From an uncultured Saprospiraceae bacterium (GTDB lineage: Bacteria > Bacteroidota > Bacteroidia > Chitinophagales > Saprospiraceae), in assembly GCA_937928405.1 (NCBI GenBank), contig CALFWZ010000026.1, positions 1-64,000 on the forward strand: DNA of 64,000 nucleotides. Reading direction: 5' to 3'. The position numbers were made by a program, and so were the translations under genes. Shown here one piece after another: positions 44,971-54,369 of this stretch. The notes beneath the pieces were generated by a model that saw only the letters and a list, made by a program, of their open reading frames with translations, was not told where the DNA came from and made no database searches. Position 1 is the first letter of the stretch. The number at the start of each line of letters is the position of its first letter.

Positions 44971-47799
44971 TTAGTATACTCGTTTATGTTTGGTCTTCTT
45001 TTCTGACTTAAGTTCAATTCCATTTTTAGTCAATAATTTTAGATACGTATTATTTCTTTCGGTTATATTTCTTAAATCAAACACGTAGCTATTTCCTCCG
45101 GATCTGAAGGTGATAGAAGCATTATCTCCATTTCCATTCAGACTAGATCTTTTATAGGTTCCTTCCTTTCCATTATAAATGGCTTTACCATTCTTCCCAT
45201 TGGTGTTTTTTATAACCAATTTATTATTTTGGTTATCCTCAAAGGTTCCTAAAATATTCACCATAAAAATTTCCTCAATGGTGGCTTTTTTATATCTTTT
45301 GCCAGCATATAACAACGTGGTCTGATTCGGTTTTTCTGGTTTTTCAACTTTAATAATCCCAGGAGATCGACCGCTAATTGGAAAACTTAACATAAGATCT
45401 TGTCCATGATATCTCGTACTCCATGTTCCCTTTGTTCCGTTAATATTGATGGATCCATTCAACGCAGGATTACCATTGCATTTTTTTATCTCCAATACAA
45501 TACCTGTATTATCGTCTAACCAATAATTCGTAATAGTCTTACAAGAAGTGGTCGGTAATGATGGAGTTTTTTCCTGAAACGTTGTCGTTTCACCTAGCTG
45601 TTCAACATTCTTAACCTTTTTTTGAATTCTAACAATATAATTATCCCGATTAACGATTTCTTTAAGTTTATAAGTTTTTCGTTCAAAGTCTTCATGTTCA
45701 ATAATCAGTTGTTGATTTTTAACACTATTCCAATCATTGGAAAGATCAAAATAAAATCTTCCTTGATTCATGGCCGTCATTTCAAATTCTGAATTTGAAA
45801 TATAAACACGGGCCTCTGGAACATTAAATCCATCTTGATTAAAAACCTGTCCTCGAATATTATATGGTTTCTTTCTTTCTCGCGGTTTTTTATTTATTTT
45901 AAAAATGATGGATCGGTTTTCTTCTATAAGGCTCAATCTCGTCTTCTTAGGGTCGTCTGGGTCGATAACTTGAAAATTAAAATCCTTTCCAACATCTTCA
46001 ATTAAAAATAATTTCAGATAAACCTTGTCTCCATCTTTATAACTTGACCAAATGGCGCCTTGTCCATCAAACTCCGCATTCCCTTCGGGATTTTTTGTTT
46101 CATTTTCTGTCAAACAAGCACTTAAAGCTAGTTTTTTACCATCTTCAGAAATCCAGTTATTTGTTAAATTTTCACATAATTGAGCAGGGTTAGGAAGTAG
46201 GTTATCTTTCGCCGCTTCCAGAAAAATGGTGGTATCCTTATTGATCAAATCTTTGACGCTGATTATTAAATCTAAATATTTGGGATGACTCACCGTAATT
46301 TCTTGAGATTCAAAAACCTTCCATGCTTCCGATAGATCTAGTTGAAAAGAATCAAGACTATTAATCTTTAAATAATCGCTATTCCGACCAATCACTGTAG
46401 AAGCTTCTAATACCTTTTTGTTTTCTACATCCTTCACCTGAAAATTCAGTAAATATTTTTTTTCTATTGGTTCAGGTGGTAGTGGCTGCGGCGTTGAATT
46501 TCTTGGAAGTAAATTACATACGACAGGAATCAACAAAGCCAAAACGCCAATTGGTATTAATTTTTTATTCCGCTTTAGCCAAGCCTTCCAATCCGTTTTT
46601 TCTGCTGCTGGCATAGGATGATCAATGATCGTTTTATCGTGATCCACTTCTTCTTTCTGATAAATTGAGGCGATCACGGTTCGTTCATCCACCATCTCAC
46701 CTGGAGGATTTGTGATAACCTTTTTCAAACTTTCCTTTGACGGCTCTGGTAGGATTTCTGTTTTATCACGCTCAACAAAAATTTCTGTCTTTTCTTGATC
46801 CAAGGATTGATTTTTTACCGCATCAAAATCAATTTTAGTTTTATCGGTTTCAAGATCGAGAGCTGTGGTATTTGAAACGACTGATATTTTTTCTTGGTTA
46901 GTACCTACAGGCATGGTCTCAGAAAGCCCGTCAAGAAATTCTTGGGCAGTCTGAATCCGTTCCTTATCTTTTAGCATTAAACTTTTGACAATGGTATCGT
47001 TGGTCGCATCACTTAAACTAGGAACATGGTAGTTTGGAGGTCGGTATTCTTCGTATTCTAGCAATCTCGCTTCCAGACTCTGAGGCAAACTTCCCGTTAA
47101 AAGAAAATAGCCCGTTGCTCCCAAGGAATAAATGTCTGAAAAGGTCCCCATTCTCGAACGAGCTATTTTCTGCTCTGGAGGAGAAAAGCGTGGAGAATGA
47201 AAAGTAGTATGGGTTTCATCTACTTCTTCCAAATAACTTTTTGCAATGCCAAAGTCAATCAGATGAACCGCACCATCGTCTCCAATAATAATATTAGCGG
47301 GCTTAATATCTCGATGCAAAACATTTTTTTCATGAATAGCGGCTAGGGATTGACCCAAAGATTTTAAAATCTCTAGACCTTCAGATTCAGAAAGTCGTTT
47401 TCTTGCATTTACGTAATCATCTAATTTTGTTCCTTTCAAATATTCCATAGAGAAATAGACCGTCCCATTCTCTTCAAAAATATCGTGCACATTTACCACC
47501 CCTTTTACCCCTCGTAAATTATACAAGGTTTTTGCTTCTTCCAAAAACCGGTCTTTAAAGGTTTGAAACTGATCTGGTTTGAAACGAGGAATAACTTGTT
47601 TCTGCGTCGTATTTTCTCTGGAACATTTTGCTGACTCACTACTCAAAAAAAGTTCCTTTAATGCTACTTCTCCAAAAACTTTATGCTTTGCCAAATAGGT
47701 AATACCGAAGCCGCCTTGTCCTAAGACACTTATTATCTGATACTTTCCATTTTGCAAAGTGGCATCTACTGGTAAATGTATTTCTGGTATTTGAATCAT
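44971..47799 (-). CDS. Transmembrane Ser/Thr protein kinase (Hanks type), PpkA-like
   Basis: 942 residues. The kinase domain (~17-285) has the P-loop GQGGFGITYLA, the VALKE lysine, the catalytic HRDIKPANI (D164) and DFGIA, with a FSPPEQ activation segment. A low-complexity linker rich in DKTEI repeats (possible phospho-threonine sites for the FHA protein) leads to one membrane helix (~412-432). The C-terminal ~500 residues are periplasmic and include two CarboxypepD_reg/PEGA-like stretches (NIRGQVFNQDGFNVPEARVYI) and DUF-like repeats (KKCNGNPALNGSININGTKGTWSTRY). It probably senses an envelope signal and phosphorylates T6SS regulators. Confidence 0.9.
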   Translation of the reverse strand: MIQIPEIHLPVDATLQNGKYQIISVLGQGGFGITYLAKHKVFGEVALKELFLSSESAKCSRENTTQKQVIPRFKPDQFQTFKDRFLEEAKTLYNLRGVKGVVNVHDIFEENGTVYFSMEYLKGTKLDDYVNARKRLSESEGLEILKSLGQSLAAIHEKNVLHRDIKPANIIIGDDGAVHLIDFGIAKSYLEEVDETHTTFHSPRFSPPEQKIARSRMGTFSDIYSLGATGYFLLTGSLPQSLEARLLEYEEYRPPNYHVPSLSDATNDTIVKSLMLKDKERIQTAQEFLDGLSETMPVGTNQEKISVVSNTTALDLETDKTKIDFDAVKNQSLDQEKTEIFVERDKTEILPEPSKESLKKVITNPPGEMVDERTVIASIYQKEEVDHDKTIIDHPMPAAEKTDWKAWLKRNKKLIPIGVLALLIPVVCNLLPRNSTPQPLPPEPIEKKYLLNFQVKDVENKKVLEASTVIGRNSDYLKINSLDSFQLDLSEAWKVFESQEITVSHPKYLDLIISVKDLINKDTTIFLEAAKDNLLPNPAQLCENLTNNWISEDGKKLALSACLTENETKNPEGNAEFDGQGAIWSSYKDGDKVYLKLFLIEDVGKDFNFQVIDPDDPKKTRLSLIEENRSIIFKINKKPRERKKPYNIRGQVFNQDGFNVPEARVYISNSEFEMTAMNQGRFYFDLSNDWNSVKNQQLIIEHEDFERKTYKLKEIVNRDNYIVRIQKKVKNVEQLGETTTFQEKTPSLPTTSCKTITNYWLDDNTGIVLEIKKCNGNPALNGSININGTKGTWSTRYHGQDLMLSFPISGRSPGIIKVEKPEKPNQTTLLYAGKRYKKATIEEIFMVNILGTFEDNQNNKLVIKNTNGKNGKAIYNGKEGTYKRSSLNGNGDNASITFRSGGNSYVFDLRNITERNNTYLKLLTKNGIELKSEKKTKHKRVY

Positions 47800-47865
47800 T
47801 TTAGTATAACTTTTTCAGTTAAAAAATCAGGACCTATTTTAAAAAATTAGATTATTTTTCACTCG

Positions 47866-48606
47866 TTAGGTAATAATCGTTTTTAGGTAATCACTCTCTC
47901 TTACTGCGTTTTCAATATCTCTAACATTTGCATTTGGCGAAGGCAATCTCAACACCACTTTGGTTCGTCCAATTTGAATGGTATCATTATCTCTTAGCAA
48001 TCGCTCTTCTGATCTGGCCATCCGATCTCGGGCATTAATAAACGTTCCATTGGAACTATAATCAGATAAGGCATACTCATAATTATTTTTTCTAGTATTC
48101 CACCTAACTTCTATATCACAATGATGTCGACTCATCATAGTATCCATTGTTTGAATGGCAATATTTACATCTCGCTTGGTAGACTTTGAATGCCTGCCAA
48201 TCCGGTTAATTCCTTTTCGCAATTCAAAGGTTTGGGTGGCGGTATGTTCATCATGAATAAAAATCCATCCCAATTGAGTAGTTTCGGGTTGGCTTCTATT
48301 TTTCTTTACCGGCCTTTTGGATAGAGCCACTGGCGTTGGCTTTACCATAAAAAAATCTTCTTTCGCTTCTAACTTTTCCGGCTGAACAACGAACTTTTCT
48401 TCTTGCTGAATAACGGGTGAAGAAACTGGCTTAGGGGGTGCACTGCGCAACCAATCCACCTCTTCTTCCTCCTCTTTCACCGCTGCCAACAGCGGCTGAA
48501 CGCCTTTGCATTTAGGACATCTGACTTTTGTAGCGTTCGGATTCTTTTTATTATTAAAATGAAAAGTCGATTCACAAATCGGATTCTGACATTTTATTTT
48601 TTTCAT
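47866..48606 (-). CDS. Zinc-ribbon / FHA domain protein
   Basis: 246 residues. The N-terminus (IKCQNPICESTFHFNNKKNPNATKVRCPKCKG) is a four-cysteine zinc ribbon. A proline-rich linker is followed by an FHA domain (~150-235: INRIGRHSKSTKRDVNIAI, MSRHHCDIEV, LSDYSSNGTFIN) that should bind phospho-threonine. Together with the adjacent kinase and phosphatase it forms a threonine-phosphorylation module, as Fha1 does in Pseudomonas. It opens the second T6SS transcription unit, 66 bp upstream of the kinase gene. Confidence 0.88.
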   Translation of the reverse strand: MKKIKCQNPICESTFHFNNKKNPNATKVRCPKCKGVQPLLAAVKEEEEEVDWLRSAPPKPVSSPVIQQEEKFVVQPEKLEAKEDFFMVKPTPVALSKRPVKKNRSQPETTQLGWIFIHDEHTATQTFELRKGINRIGRHSKSTKRDVNIAIQTMDTMMSRHHCDIEVRWNTRKNNYEYALSDYSSNGTFINARDRMARSEERLLRDNDTIQIGRTKVVLRLPSPNANVRDIENAVRESDYLKTIIT

Positions 48607-48964
48607 ACTTTTTTTTGTTATGTGAATCAGGATTTAAAATAAATTAGGGAGATTTATTAGTGGTTTCTTTTATGAGTTTTTTGCTGCTTGCTGGAGTGTT
48701 CAATTCACCCTAAATTTGATGAAAATTTTATCAACGTATTTTTAATTATTTTTTTAATAAAAAAATTTCCTTTAGATCGAATACATATAAGATTAACTTA
48801 AAAACGGTCAAACAAAAAAATCATAATTGATTGAAAACCATACTTTTAGGGTTCATCCTTGCATTGATATGAACATGTTTGTGATTGAATATTCAATATT
48901 CATTTTTGTACAAGTTTTCTTTCATAAATTGAATGCCCTAGCAATGAGCAAATATTCGATTCAT
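48607..48964. other. Intergenic region splitting the T6SS locus
   Basis: 358 bases without a gene between tssK and the FHA gene, both leftward. It includes the palindrome at 48884-48904 and long A/T runs (e.g. around 48750). It probably contains the promoter of the FHA-kinase-phosphatase-tssO unit, but no element could be fixed by eye. Confidence 0.55.
48884..48904. promoter_or_regulatory. 21-bp palindrome, possible operator (copy 2)
   Basis: ATTGAATAT, three bases (TCA), then ATATTCATT match the dyad at 40162-40182 except for the spacer and the last bases. It lies ~280 bp upstream of the FHA gene in the only large gap of the T6SS locus. Confidence 0.4.
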
Positions 48965-50023
48965 CTATCTAGCCATGTCTTCGACGCGAATGGCTCTTCC
49001 CTGTCTAAAGGATTCACCTAATGCTTTATACCACAAATGCAAGGCACGCAAGGCTTTATCAATTCGATCAAAATCTGTTTTTAAATCGTCTCCTTGGAAA
49101 TTAGGATCTGCTAGATGTTTAAAAAATTTACTTTGAGATCTTGCATTTTCTTTCATGAAAGGATTGTCCGCCAAAATATCAACCGCTGATAAAATATACT
49201 GGGCTAAATCTTTAAAAAAGACCAAAGTATGGAGCGGAGCTTGTCGTTCCAATAGGTCATTATAAGACCAAATATTATGTGCAATGTGCAGAGTCATTTG
49301 CTCAATCCAACCTGCTGCTTCTTGTACATCAGGACGCACATCATTGCGGTATTGCTTGCTTAGAATAATGCCGTTATCGTGGATACTTTTTAAATTCGCT
49401 CCTGCTTTCGAAAATCGTTCTTGTAATTTGGGATACGCATTAATGGTCATACAAGGAGGAATGAATTCCTCATTCCGAGTCACCCGTCCATTAACAAAAT
49501 GATACTCCGCAATCTTTAGATGATTAAAATCTGACAATCCAATATCATCGCTTTCATAAATCACGCTTAGTTCATAAAAAGGGGCTAGGATTTCATGTCG
49601 AGGAGGTGCATCCATCGACATTTTACCTGCACCTTTCGGATTAAACATATCTACGGTTATAAAAACAGAAAAGCCTTCTGATGCTTGAATAGAAACAGAG
49701 GGAAAATTTAAGGGAATATTTAGTTCCCGATGCGTATCTTCCGTAATTTCAATTCGATAGCCGCCTTCCGTAATCGCTCTGCATTCTCTCAGGGTTAGCA
49801 ATTTTCGATTGGATTCATAGACTAAGGTTGGATACGCGGTCTGGTCATCGCTGTCTCGTAATGGCGGCAATAAACCAAATTGTCTTCCCTGAAAAATGGT
49901 GGCTCGAACATCCCGCAAAGCATCTCCCCAAGCAAGATCAGTCTTGGCAAAATCTTTCTCTGAAACCCGCATCCCATTGGTCCAATTTACCGGATAATGT
50001 TTAATCTCGTCTAATACAAACAT
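48965..50023 (-). CDS. tssK: T6SS baseplate protein TssK
   Basis: 352 residues. The N-terminus (VNWTNGMRVSEKDFAKTDLAWGDALRDVRA) and the stretch PPRHEILAPFYELSVIYE fit the short Bacteroidetes form of TssK. TssK trimers link the baseplate to the membrane complex. It lies 46 bp after tssN and is the last gene of the first T6SS transcription unit. It is shorter than proteobacterial TssK (~440 residues), as expected for T6SSiii. Confidence 0.8.
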   Translation of the reverse strand: MFVLDEIKHYPVNWTNGMRVSEKDFAKTDLAWGDALRDVRATIFQGRQFGLLPPLRDSDDQTAYPTLVYESNRKLLTLRECRAITEGGYRIEITEDTHRELNIPLNFPSVSIQASEGFSVFITVDMFNPKGAGKMSMDAPPRHEILAPFYELSVIYESDDIGLSDFNHLKIAEYHFVNGRVTRNEEFIPPCMTINAYPKLQERFSKAGANLKSIHDNGIILSKQYRNDVRPDVQEAAGWIEQMTLHIAHNIWSYNDLLERQAPLHTLVFFKDLAQYILSAVDILADNPFMKENARSQSKFFKHLADPNFQGDDLKTDFDRIDKALRALHLWYKALGESFRQGRAIRVEDMAR

Positions 50024-50068
50024 ATTTATTGTTTTTTAAAATTTCAATTTGTTTTAGTCTCCTATTGC

Positions 50069-51016
50069 TCAAATTTCACCCATCGCAATATCTTCATCAA
50101 AAGCATATTCTTCTATGGCATTACTTGCTCCTCTGAAGGTTCTTCTTCTAACTAGAATTATATCATCTGGTCGTATTCCATTTTTTATGGGAGAAATATT
50201 GGGATTTAAGTATCTAATTTTTCTAAACCAAGTACTTGGCTGATTCCAGATAATTTTAATAGAAAATAACCACCATAATTGCTGTTGATTTTCTCTTTCA
50301 AAACCTAAATCTTGCACCATCACTTCGGGGCCTTTTCTATTATATTCTCGAATGGCCAATCGAAAAGATTCTCCTAACGGAACCCTTCTTGGACTCGACA
50401 CCCTAAAAGAAGCATAGCGACCAATCTTTAGTTGTTCTCCTTCTAAATTTTCTTTAACTAAAAAAGAAACCCATATTTCATTTTCCCATTGCCAGTTATC
50501 TTCTCCAATTCGTTGATCGGTGAAGATCCACTTATAGGCAAAATCACGTTGAGGAATTTGATTTAATAAATCATAAGATTTAATAAATAAAAAGGGAACC
50601 ATAAACAGCATAGCAGTATCCCAATAGTTTTCCATTTTTAAAGTTTCACTCAAGTAAGCGATGATGCCCATTAATCCTGCCGTGATAAAACCTAAAACGA
50701 TTAAGGTGTAGACAAATTCTGGAAGAAAGGAATCATTCGCCGAATCATATCCATCTCTTTTGCTCCAAAAAAGTTTTTGATACATAAACCAAACATGTAT
50801 CACCCCCGCCACAAAACAAATAACTTGTATTCCAATATATATTTTTGTTGATCCATACAATAACCATAATCCACCCAAGCCTCCAAAAATGGCCATCAAC
50901 AGCGGATAAAACTTAGTACGCCAGTCTTTTTGGTCCAATTTAAAAGCCGTAAAAAATAAGGTAATCAAGACTACACTTATTCCAACGATGGCCATCAATG
51001 GATAAAATTCCTTCAT
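50069..51016 (-). CDS. tssN: TssN, Bacteroidetes-specific T6SS membrane protein
   Basis: 315 residues with five predicted membrane helices in the first ~175 residues (YPLMAIVGISVVLITLFFTA; LMAIFGGLGGLWLLYG; IGIQVICFVAGVIHVWFM; FVYTLIVLGFITAGLMGIIAYL; AMLFMVPFLFIKSY). A cytoplasmic C-terminal domain of ~140 residues follows. This topology, and placement between tssG and tssK, match TssN, one of the T6SSiii-specific proteins proposed to form the trans-envelope complex in place of TssL/TssM. Confidence 0.75.
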   Translation of the reverse strand: MKEFYPLMAIVGISVVLITLFFTAFKLDQKDWRTKFYPLLMAIFGGLGGLWLLYGSTKIYIGIQVICFVAGVIHVWFMYQKLFWSKRDGYDSANDSFLPEFVYTLIVLGFITAGLMGIIAYLSETLKMENYWDTAMLFMVPFLFIKSYDLLNQIPQRDFAYKWIFTDQRIGEDNWQWENEIWVSFLVKENLEGEQLKIGRYASFRVSSPRRVPLGESFRLAIREYNRKGPEVMVQDLGFERENQQQLWWLFSIKIIWNQPSTWFRKIRYLNPNISPIKNGIRPDDIILVRRRTFRGASNAIEEYAFDEDIAMGEI

Positions 51017-51036
51017 AATTATTTTCTAATTTCAAA

Positions 51037-51945
51037 CTATAAAACCGTGGTATATCCTAAGACAGAATTCGAATATGCTGCACCAACCTGAAGAAAATTA
51101 CTTTTCACCTTGAGTGATAGTTCAATATGATAAGGCGTTTCCACGGGGATCATCATGGTCAAAAGCGTTTCTAATAAATTTCTTTTTTCTCCATCTATCA
51201 GATAGTTCCCAATAGTGTCTGCCGTAAGTCCGTTAATAAAAATTTTTATATTTGGAATGCCATCGCAGAACGAAGACCCAATAATAAAATCCTGTCCCAA
51301 CCTGGCCGTTCCCAACCTTAATTGTATCGTTTCTGGTAAAACATACTCTGGTGGAGGAATCTCTGAAATTTCAATTGACATATCCATCAGTAAGGATAGC
51401 CATTGTTCCGTCAGTGTCCAGTTTCCAAGAATATCAGACAATTGTGGAATCATGGCATATAAAATATGCTTTTGTTTTTTGTCTAAAGATACATCTGCCA
51501 AAGGAGTATATCCTTCATAGTCTTCGGACAAAAATTGCCCCCACCATTGTTTCTCTAAATTTAGTTCGGACTTAGTTTCTCTTTGTTCATTACCTAGGCG
51601 TAACCAATAAAATAATTGTTCAAATGGAAGGCAAAATTTTCTGGTTGCTACCAATTGCTCATCTGATGCCCCGTCTCCAGCGTGATCAAATAATTCTTCT
51701 GGAAGTACATCCATTATTCCTTCCCGACTGATATCAATCCAAACAACTGATTTATCTAATCTCAAAGAAAATCCATCAGCGACCTCCACCACATCTTTCC
51801 TACCCAACCGTTGAAAAAAGCGACCTGGACGCATTAATACCTGCTCCCAGTCCAACTCATGTTTGTCGGCCAGGAGTCTTCCAAGGACTTCTGCTCGAAG
51901 ATCAAAAGGGAGTCTAGTAGTATTTACCAAATTTTTAATTTCCAA
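51037..51945 (-). CDS. tssG: T6SS baseplate protein TssG
   Basis: 302 residues directly downstream of tssF (21 bp), the usual TssF-TssG order. It has the TssG-like segments LPFDLRAEVLGRLLADKHELDWEQVLMRPGRFFQRLGR at the N-terminus and LPETIQLRLGTARLGQDFIIGSSFCDG near residue 220 (equivalent to the conserved xLGxxxxLG baseplate motif). Identification rests on gene order plus this motif. Cytoplasmic wedge component with TssE/F/K. Confidence 0.75.
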   Translation of the reverse strand: MEIKNLVNTTRLPFDLRAEVLGRLLADKHELDWEQVLMRPGRFFQRLGRKDVVEVADGFSLRLDKSVVWIDISREGIMDVLPEELFDHAGDGASDEQLVATRKFCLPFEQLFYWLRLGNEQRETKSELNLEKQWWGQFLSEDYEGYTPLADVSLDKKQKHILYAMIPQLSDILGNWTLTEQWLSLLMDMSIEISEIPPPEYVLPETIQLRLGTARLGQDFIIGSSFCDGIPNIKIFINGLTADTIGNYLIDGEKRNLLETLLTMMIPVETPYHIELSLKVKSNFLQVGAAYSNSVLGYTTVL

Positions 51946-51965
51946 AATAGATCAATATTAAAAAG

Positions 51966-53831
51966 TTATTTAACAGGTTCTTTTGCATTCGTAATAATAG
52001 ACACTCTATACGGCATCGTCCCAACGCTATGCTCTTTTAGACTTAATTCTATTTCTTGCCCTAACTGAGTAATATAGTCCATATCCACCTGGGTATTTAC
52101 GGTTAGGGTAACTTGCATGGCCCGTTGGATACCTCCTTCTGCTGGATCTCTATTCGTTTCAAAAAACGGTTTTAGATCTATTTTTTTCAAATCCTTTCCA
52201 ATGATTCGGTGACAGTAGCTTTTAATGTCTAGGGCCGACACAATTCTTTCTCTTCTGAATAAAACATCTTGTAGGACTTGTTTTTTTTCGGTGGGTGAAG
52301 CATAATTTTTCCCGCCATTAGGAGAAGTGACCAAGCTGACTCCAGTAGTATCAATTCCAGCCAAAGCAGGTTCTAAAACAAGGGTTGCGCCCGGCATTAA
52401 TCCGTTGGCCAACTCACCATTGGTGATCCAATATTCAATCTTAACTCGTAGTTGGTCAGTCTTTCTTCCCGGTTGAACAAATAAATAAAATGGGCTACTT
52501 CTTTTTTCTTCCTCTGCTTGTCGAGCTTCCACTTTTGAAACTTTCGAACCGATCGCTTCGTGTAATTCTTCCAAGGACATTTTATCAGCAAGCCGATCGT
52601 AGAGGTCTCTAAGTTTATGTTCCTCTCTAAATATTTTAACCAAATAGGACAATCGTTTCCAAGCATTATAATCATCCTGACGACCGACACCTCCCATTCT
52701 AAAACTATAAGTCGTAGTACTTCCACTCTTGACTAAATCTTTCAAAGAAACAGCAGGAATAGGTAGATTTTCAATTTGATTGGTGACTGCCTTAATACTA
52801 TGAAACAACCCCGTTTCAGGTCGAATCTCGATTACTTCTAGTCCTAAAGACTGACTGAAATAAGTATCATTATCATCTTTTATTTGAAAGGATCTATTGA
52901 CCACGATAAAGTGGTTTAGCGCAATCGTGAGGTGACGGTCCACATCGGTCAACTTAACCCGATAAGGCAATTCAATTTCAATCCAAATAAAATTACCTTC
53001 CGTTTCTTCCGCTTCCCATTGGGTAATCATGGCTTCTTCTTTATCGATAGAGGCATCGGTGATTTTTAACCAATCTTTCAAAACCTTACTGACAGAATAA
53101 TCAGACTTCACTAAAAAAGGAAAATCTAAAATTTGGTGAAAATTCAATTTAAACTGCGCATCTAATCTTTTAGCCATTCGTTGTTCTGGATCGAAATGAT
53201 CTTTCCAATTAGGTAATTGATGGTCGATAAAACCATTTTGCCTTTCAATTTTTTCTCCATTACAAGTCCATTTACTTTTAGCCATTGCCACTAGTAAATC
53301 TCTTTTTTCTTTTGGGTCACCACTCCAATTGAGATAGAAAGATACATCTTCCAGCGAGTCAATTGCTTCCGTTGTTTTAATTCCTAGCAAGAAACGAGAG
53401 ACCTCTTTGGTTTTTTCTTTCACCAAGTATTGCGGCGCTTTATTTTGTTGATAGATTTGCGTATCCGTTCCGATATATCGAATGGCACCGTTCACTAATT
53501 TTGTATCAAACAAAGGCGTAAAAGGAACTACCTTTTCGGAGTCTCTAAAAACCATACTTTGCTGATTAGACAGCAGACAGGTCGTCGTGCGAGGAGTCGC
53601 CTGAGCGACCGCTACGGCAGGTTGTGGCAAGTGAAAAGCTTCCGGTAAAAGATACCGCAGCAACCGATCGGTCAGTCGATCATCCGAAGCTTGTATATCT
53701 TTGTAAACCTTGTCGGCTTCAGAAGCACAAGCCCCCACCAAGAGATGCACCAAAGGGTCAGCGTCCAAAGCATCATAAGACCATTCATCCGAAGATCGAA
53801 TGTACAAATGGTCTTTGGCCCATTGGAGCAT
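51966..53831 (-). CDS. tssF: T6SS baseplate protein TssF
   Basis: 621 residues. The N-terminal region DPLVHLLVGACASEADKVYKDIQASDDRLTDRLLRYLLPEAFHLPQPAVAVAQ is the characteristic TssF opening (F-DP-V-RLLEA...LP...P). The C-terminal half carries the further TssF pattern IEYWITNGELANGLMPG. It forms the baseplate wedge with TssG and TssE. It follows tssE by 54 bp and lies upstream of tssG on the same strand. Confidence 0.85.
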   Translation of the reverse strand: MLQWAKDHLYIRSSDEWSYDALDADPLVHLLVGACASEADKVYKDIQASDDRLTDRLLRYLLPEAFHLPQPAVAVAQATPRTTTCLLSNQQSMVFRDSEKVVPFTPLFDTKLVNGAIRYIGTDTQIYQQNKAPQYLVKEKTKEVSRFLLGIKTTEAIDSLEDVSFYLNWSGDPKEKRDLLVAMAKSKWTCNGEKIERQNGFIDHQLPNWKDHFDPEQRMAKRLDAQFKLNFHQILDFPFLVKSDYSVSKVLKDWLKITDASIDKEEAMITQWEAEETEGNFIWIEIELPYRVKLTDVDRHLTIALNHFIVVNRSFQIKDDNDTYFSQSLGLEVIEIRPETGLFHSIKAVTNQIENLPIPAVSLKDLVKSGSTTTYSFRMGGVGRQDDYNAWKRLSYLVKIFREEHKLRDLYDRLADKMSLEELHEAIGSKVSKVEARQAEEEKRSSPFYLFVQPGRKTDQLRVKIEYWITNGELANGLMPGATLVLEPALAGIDTTGVSLVTSPNGGKNYASPTEKKQVLQDVLFRRERIVSALDIKSYCHRIIGKDLKKIDLKPFFETNRDPAEGGIQRAMQVTLTVNTQVDMDYITQLGQEIELSLKEHSVGTMPYRVSIITNAKEPVK

Positions 53832-53885
53832 ATCCCGTTTTATTTTTGTAGTAGGTCGATTGATAATTCGTAAATTTTTAGGTTT

Positions 53886-54368
53886 CTAGAATAATGAAAT
53901 CGTATCTTCCAAATCCAAGCTATCTATCTCAAAAGCATACGTATCTTTCACTTTGGCTTTTATTTTTACAATGATTTGAATCACATTTCCTTTGATTTTT
54001 TGTCTTTTCGGAGGCAACCATGCTTGGTGGTCTCCTATCGCGTACCGAAGGTCGATAGTCACTTCTTTCAACTCAATTCGTGGTTCATAGCGTTGGATCA
54101 GATCTTTGATATTTTGTTCTATCTTTATTTTAAAACTATCTTCCAATCGAATCTCTTCATCCATCATTCTATTACTCGTAAGAAATTGACTCCAATGAAT
54201 TTTACAGCCATAATTCGGCGCAAATTCTACCCGCATCGGTGGTGTAGCCAAGAGTAGGCGTAGGTTTTGTCGAATAGAATCTACCAAATTCGTTTTTTCA
54301 AGTCGACCTTGTCCACCTACCAAAGCATGGACATTAAAAGGCATTTTATAAAATACTTTTTCTCCCAT
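53886..54368 (-). CDS. tssE: T6SS baseplate protein TssE (gp25-like)
   Basis: 160 residues. The segment LVDSIRQNLRLLLATPPMRVEFAPNYGCKIHWSQFL is the gp25/GPW lysozyme-like domain hallmark (I..NI..LL.T..GER.....YG). The EIRLEDSFKIKIEQNIKDLIQRYEPRIELKEVTID stretch gives the conserved 'I..YEPR' helix-strand. It starts the sheath and connects wedge to sheath. It is 1 bp after the vgrG stop, so co-translated. Confidence 0.87.
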   Translation of the reverse strand: MGEKVFYKMPFNVHALVGGQGRLEKTNLVDSIRQNLRLLLATPPMRVEFAPNYGCKIHWSQFLTSNRMMDEEIRLEDSFKIKIEQNIKDLIQRYEPRIELKEVTIDLRYAIGDHQAWLPPKRQKIKGNVIQIIVKIKAKVKDTYAFEIDSLDLEDTISLF

Positions 54369-54369
54369 T

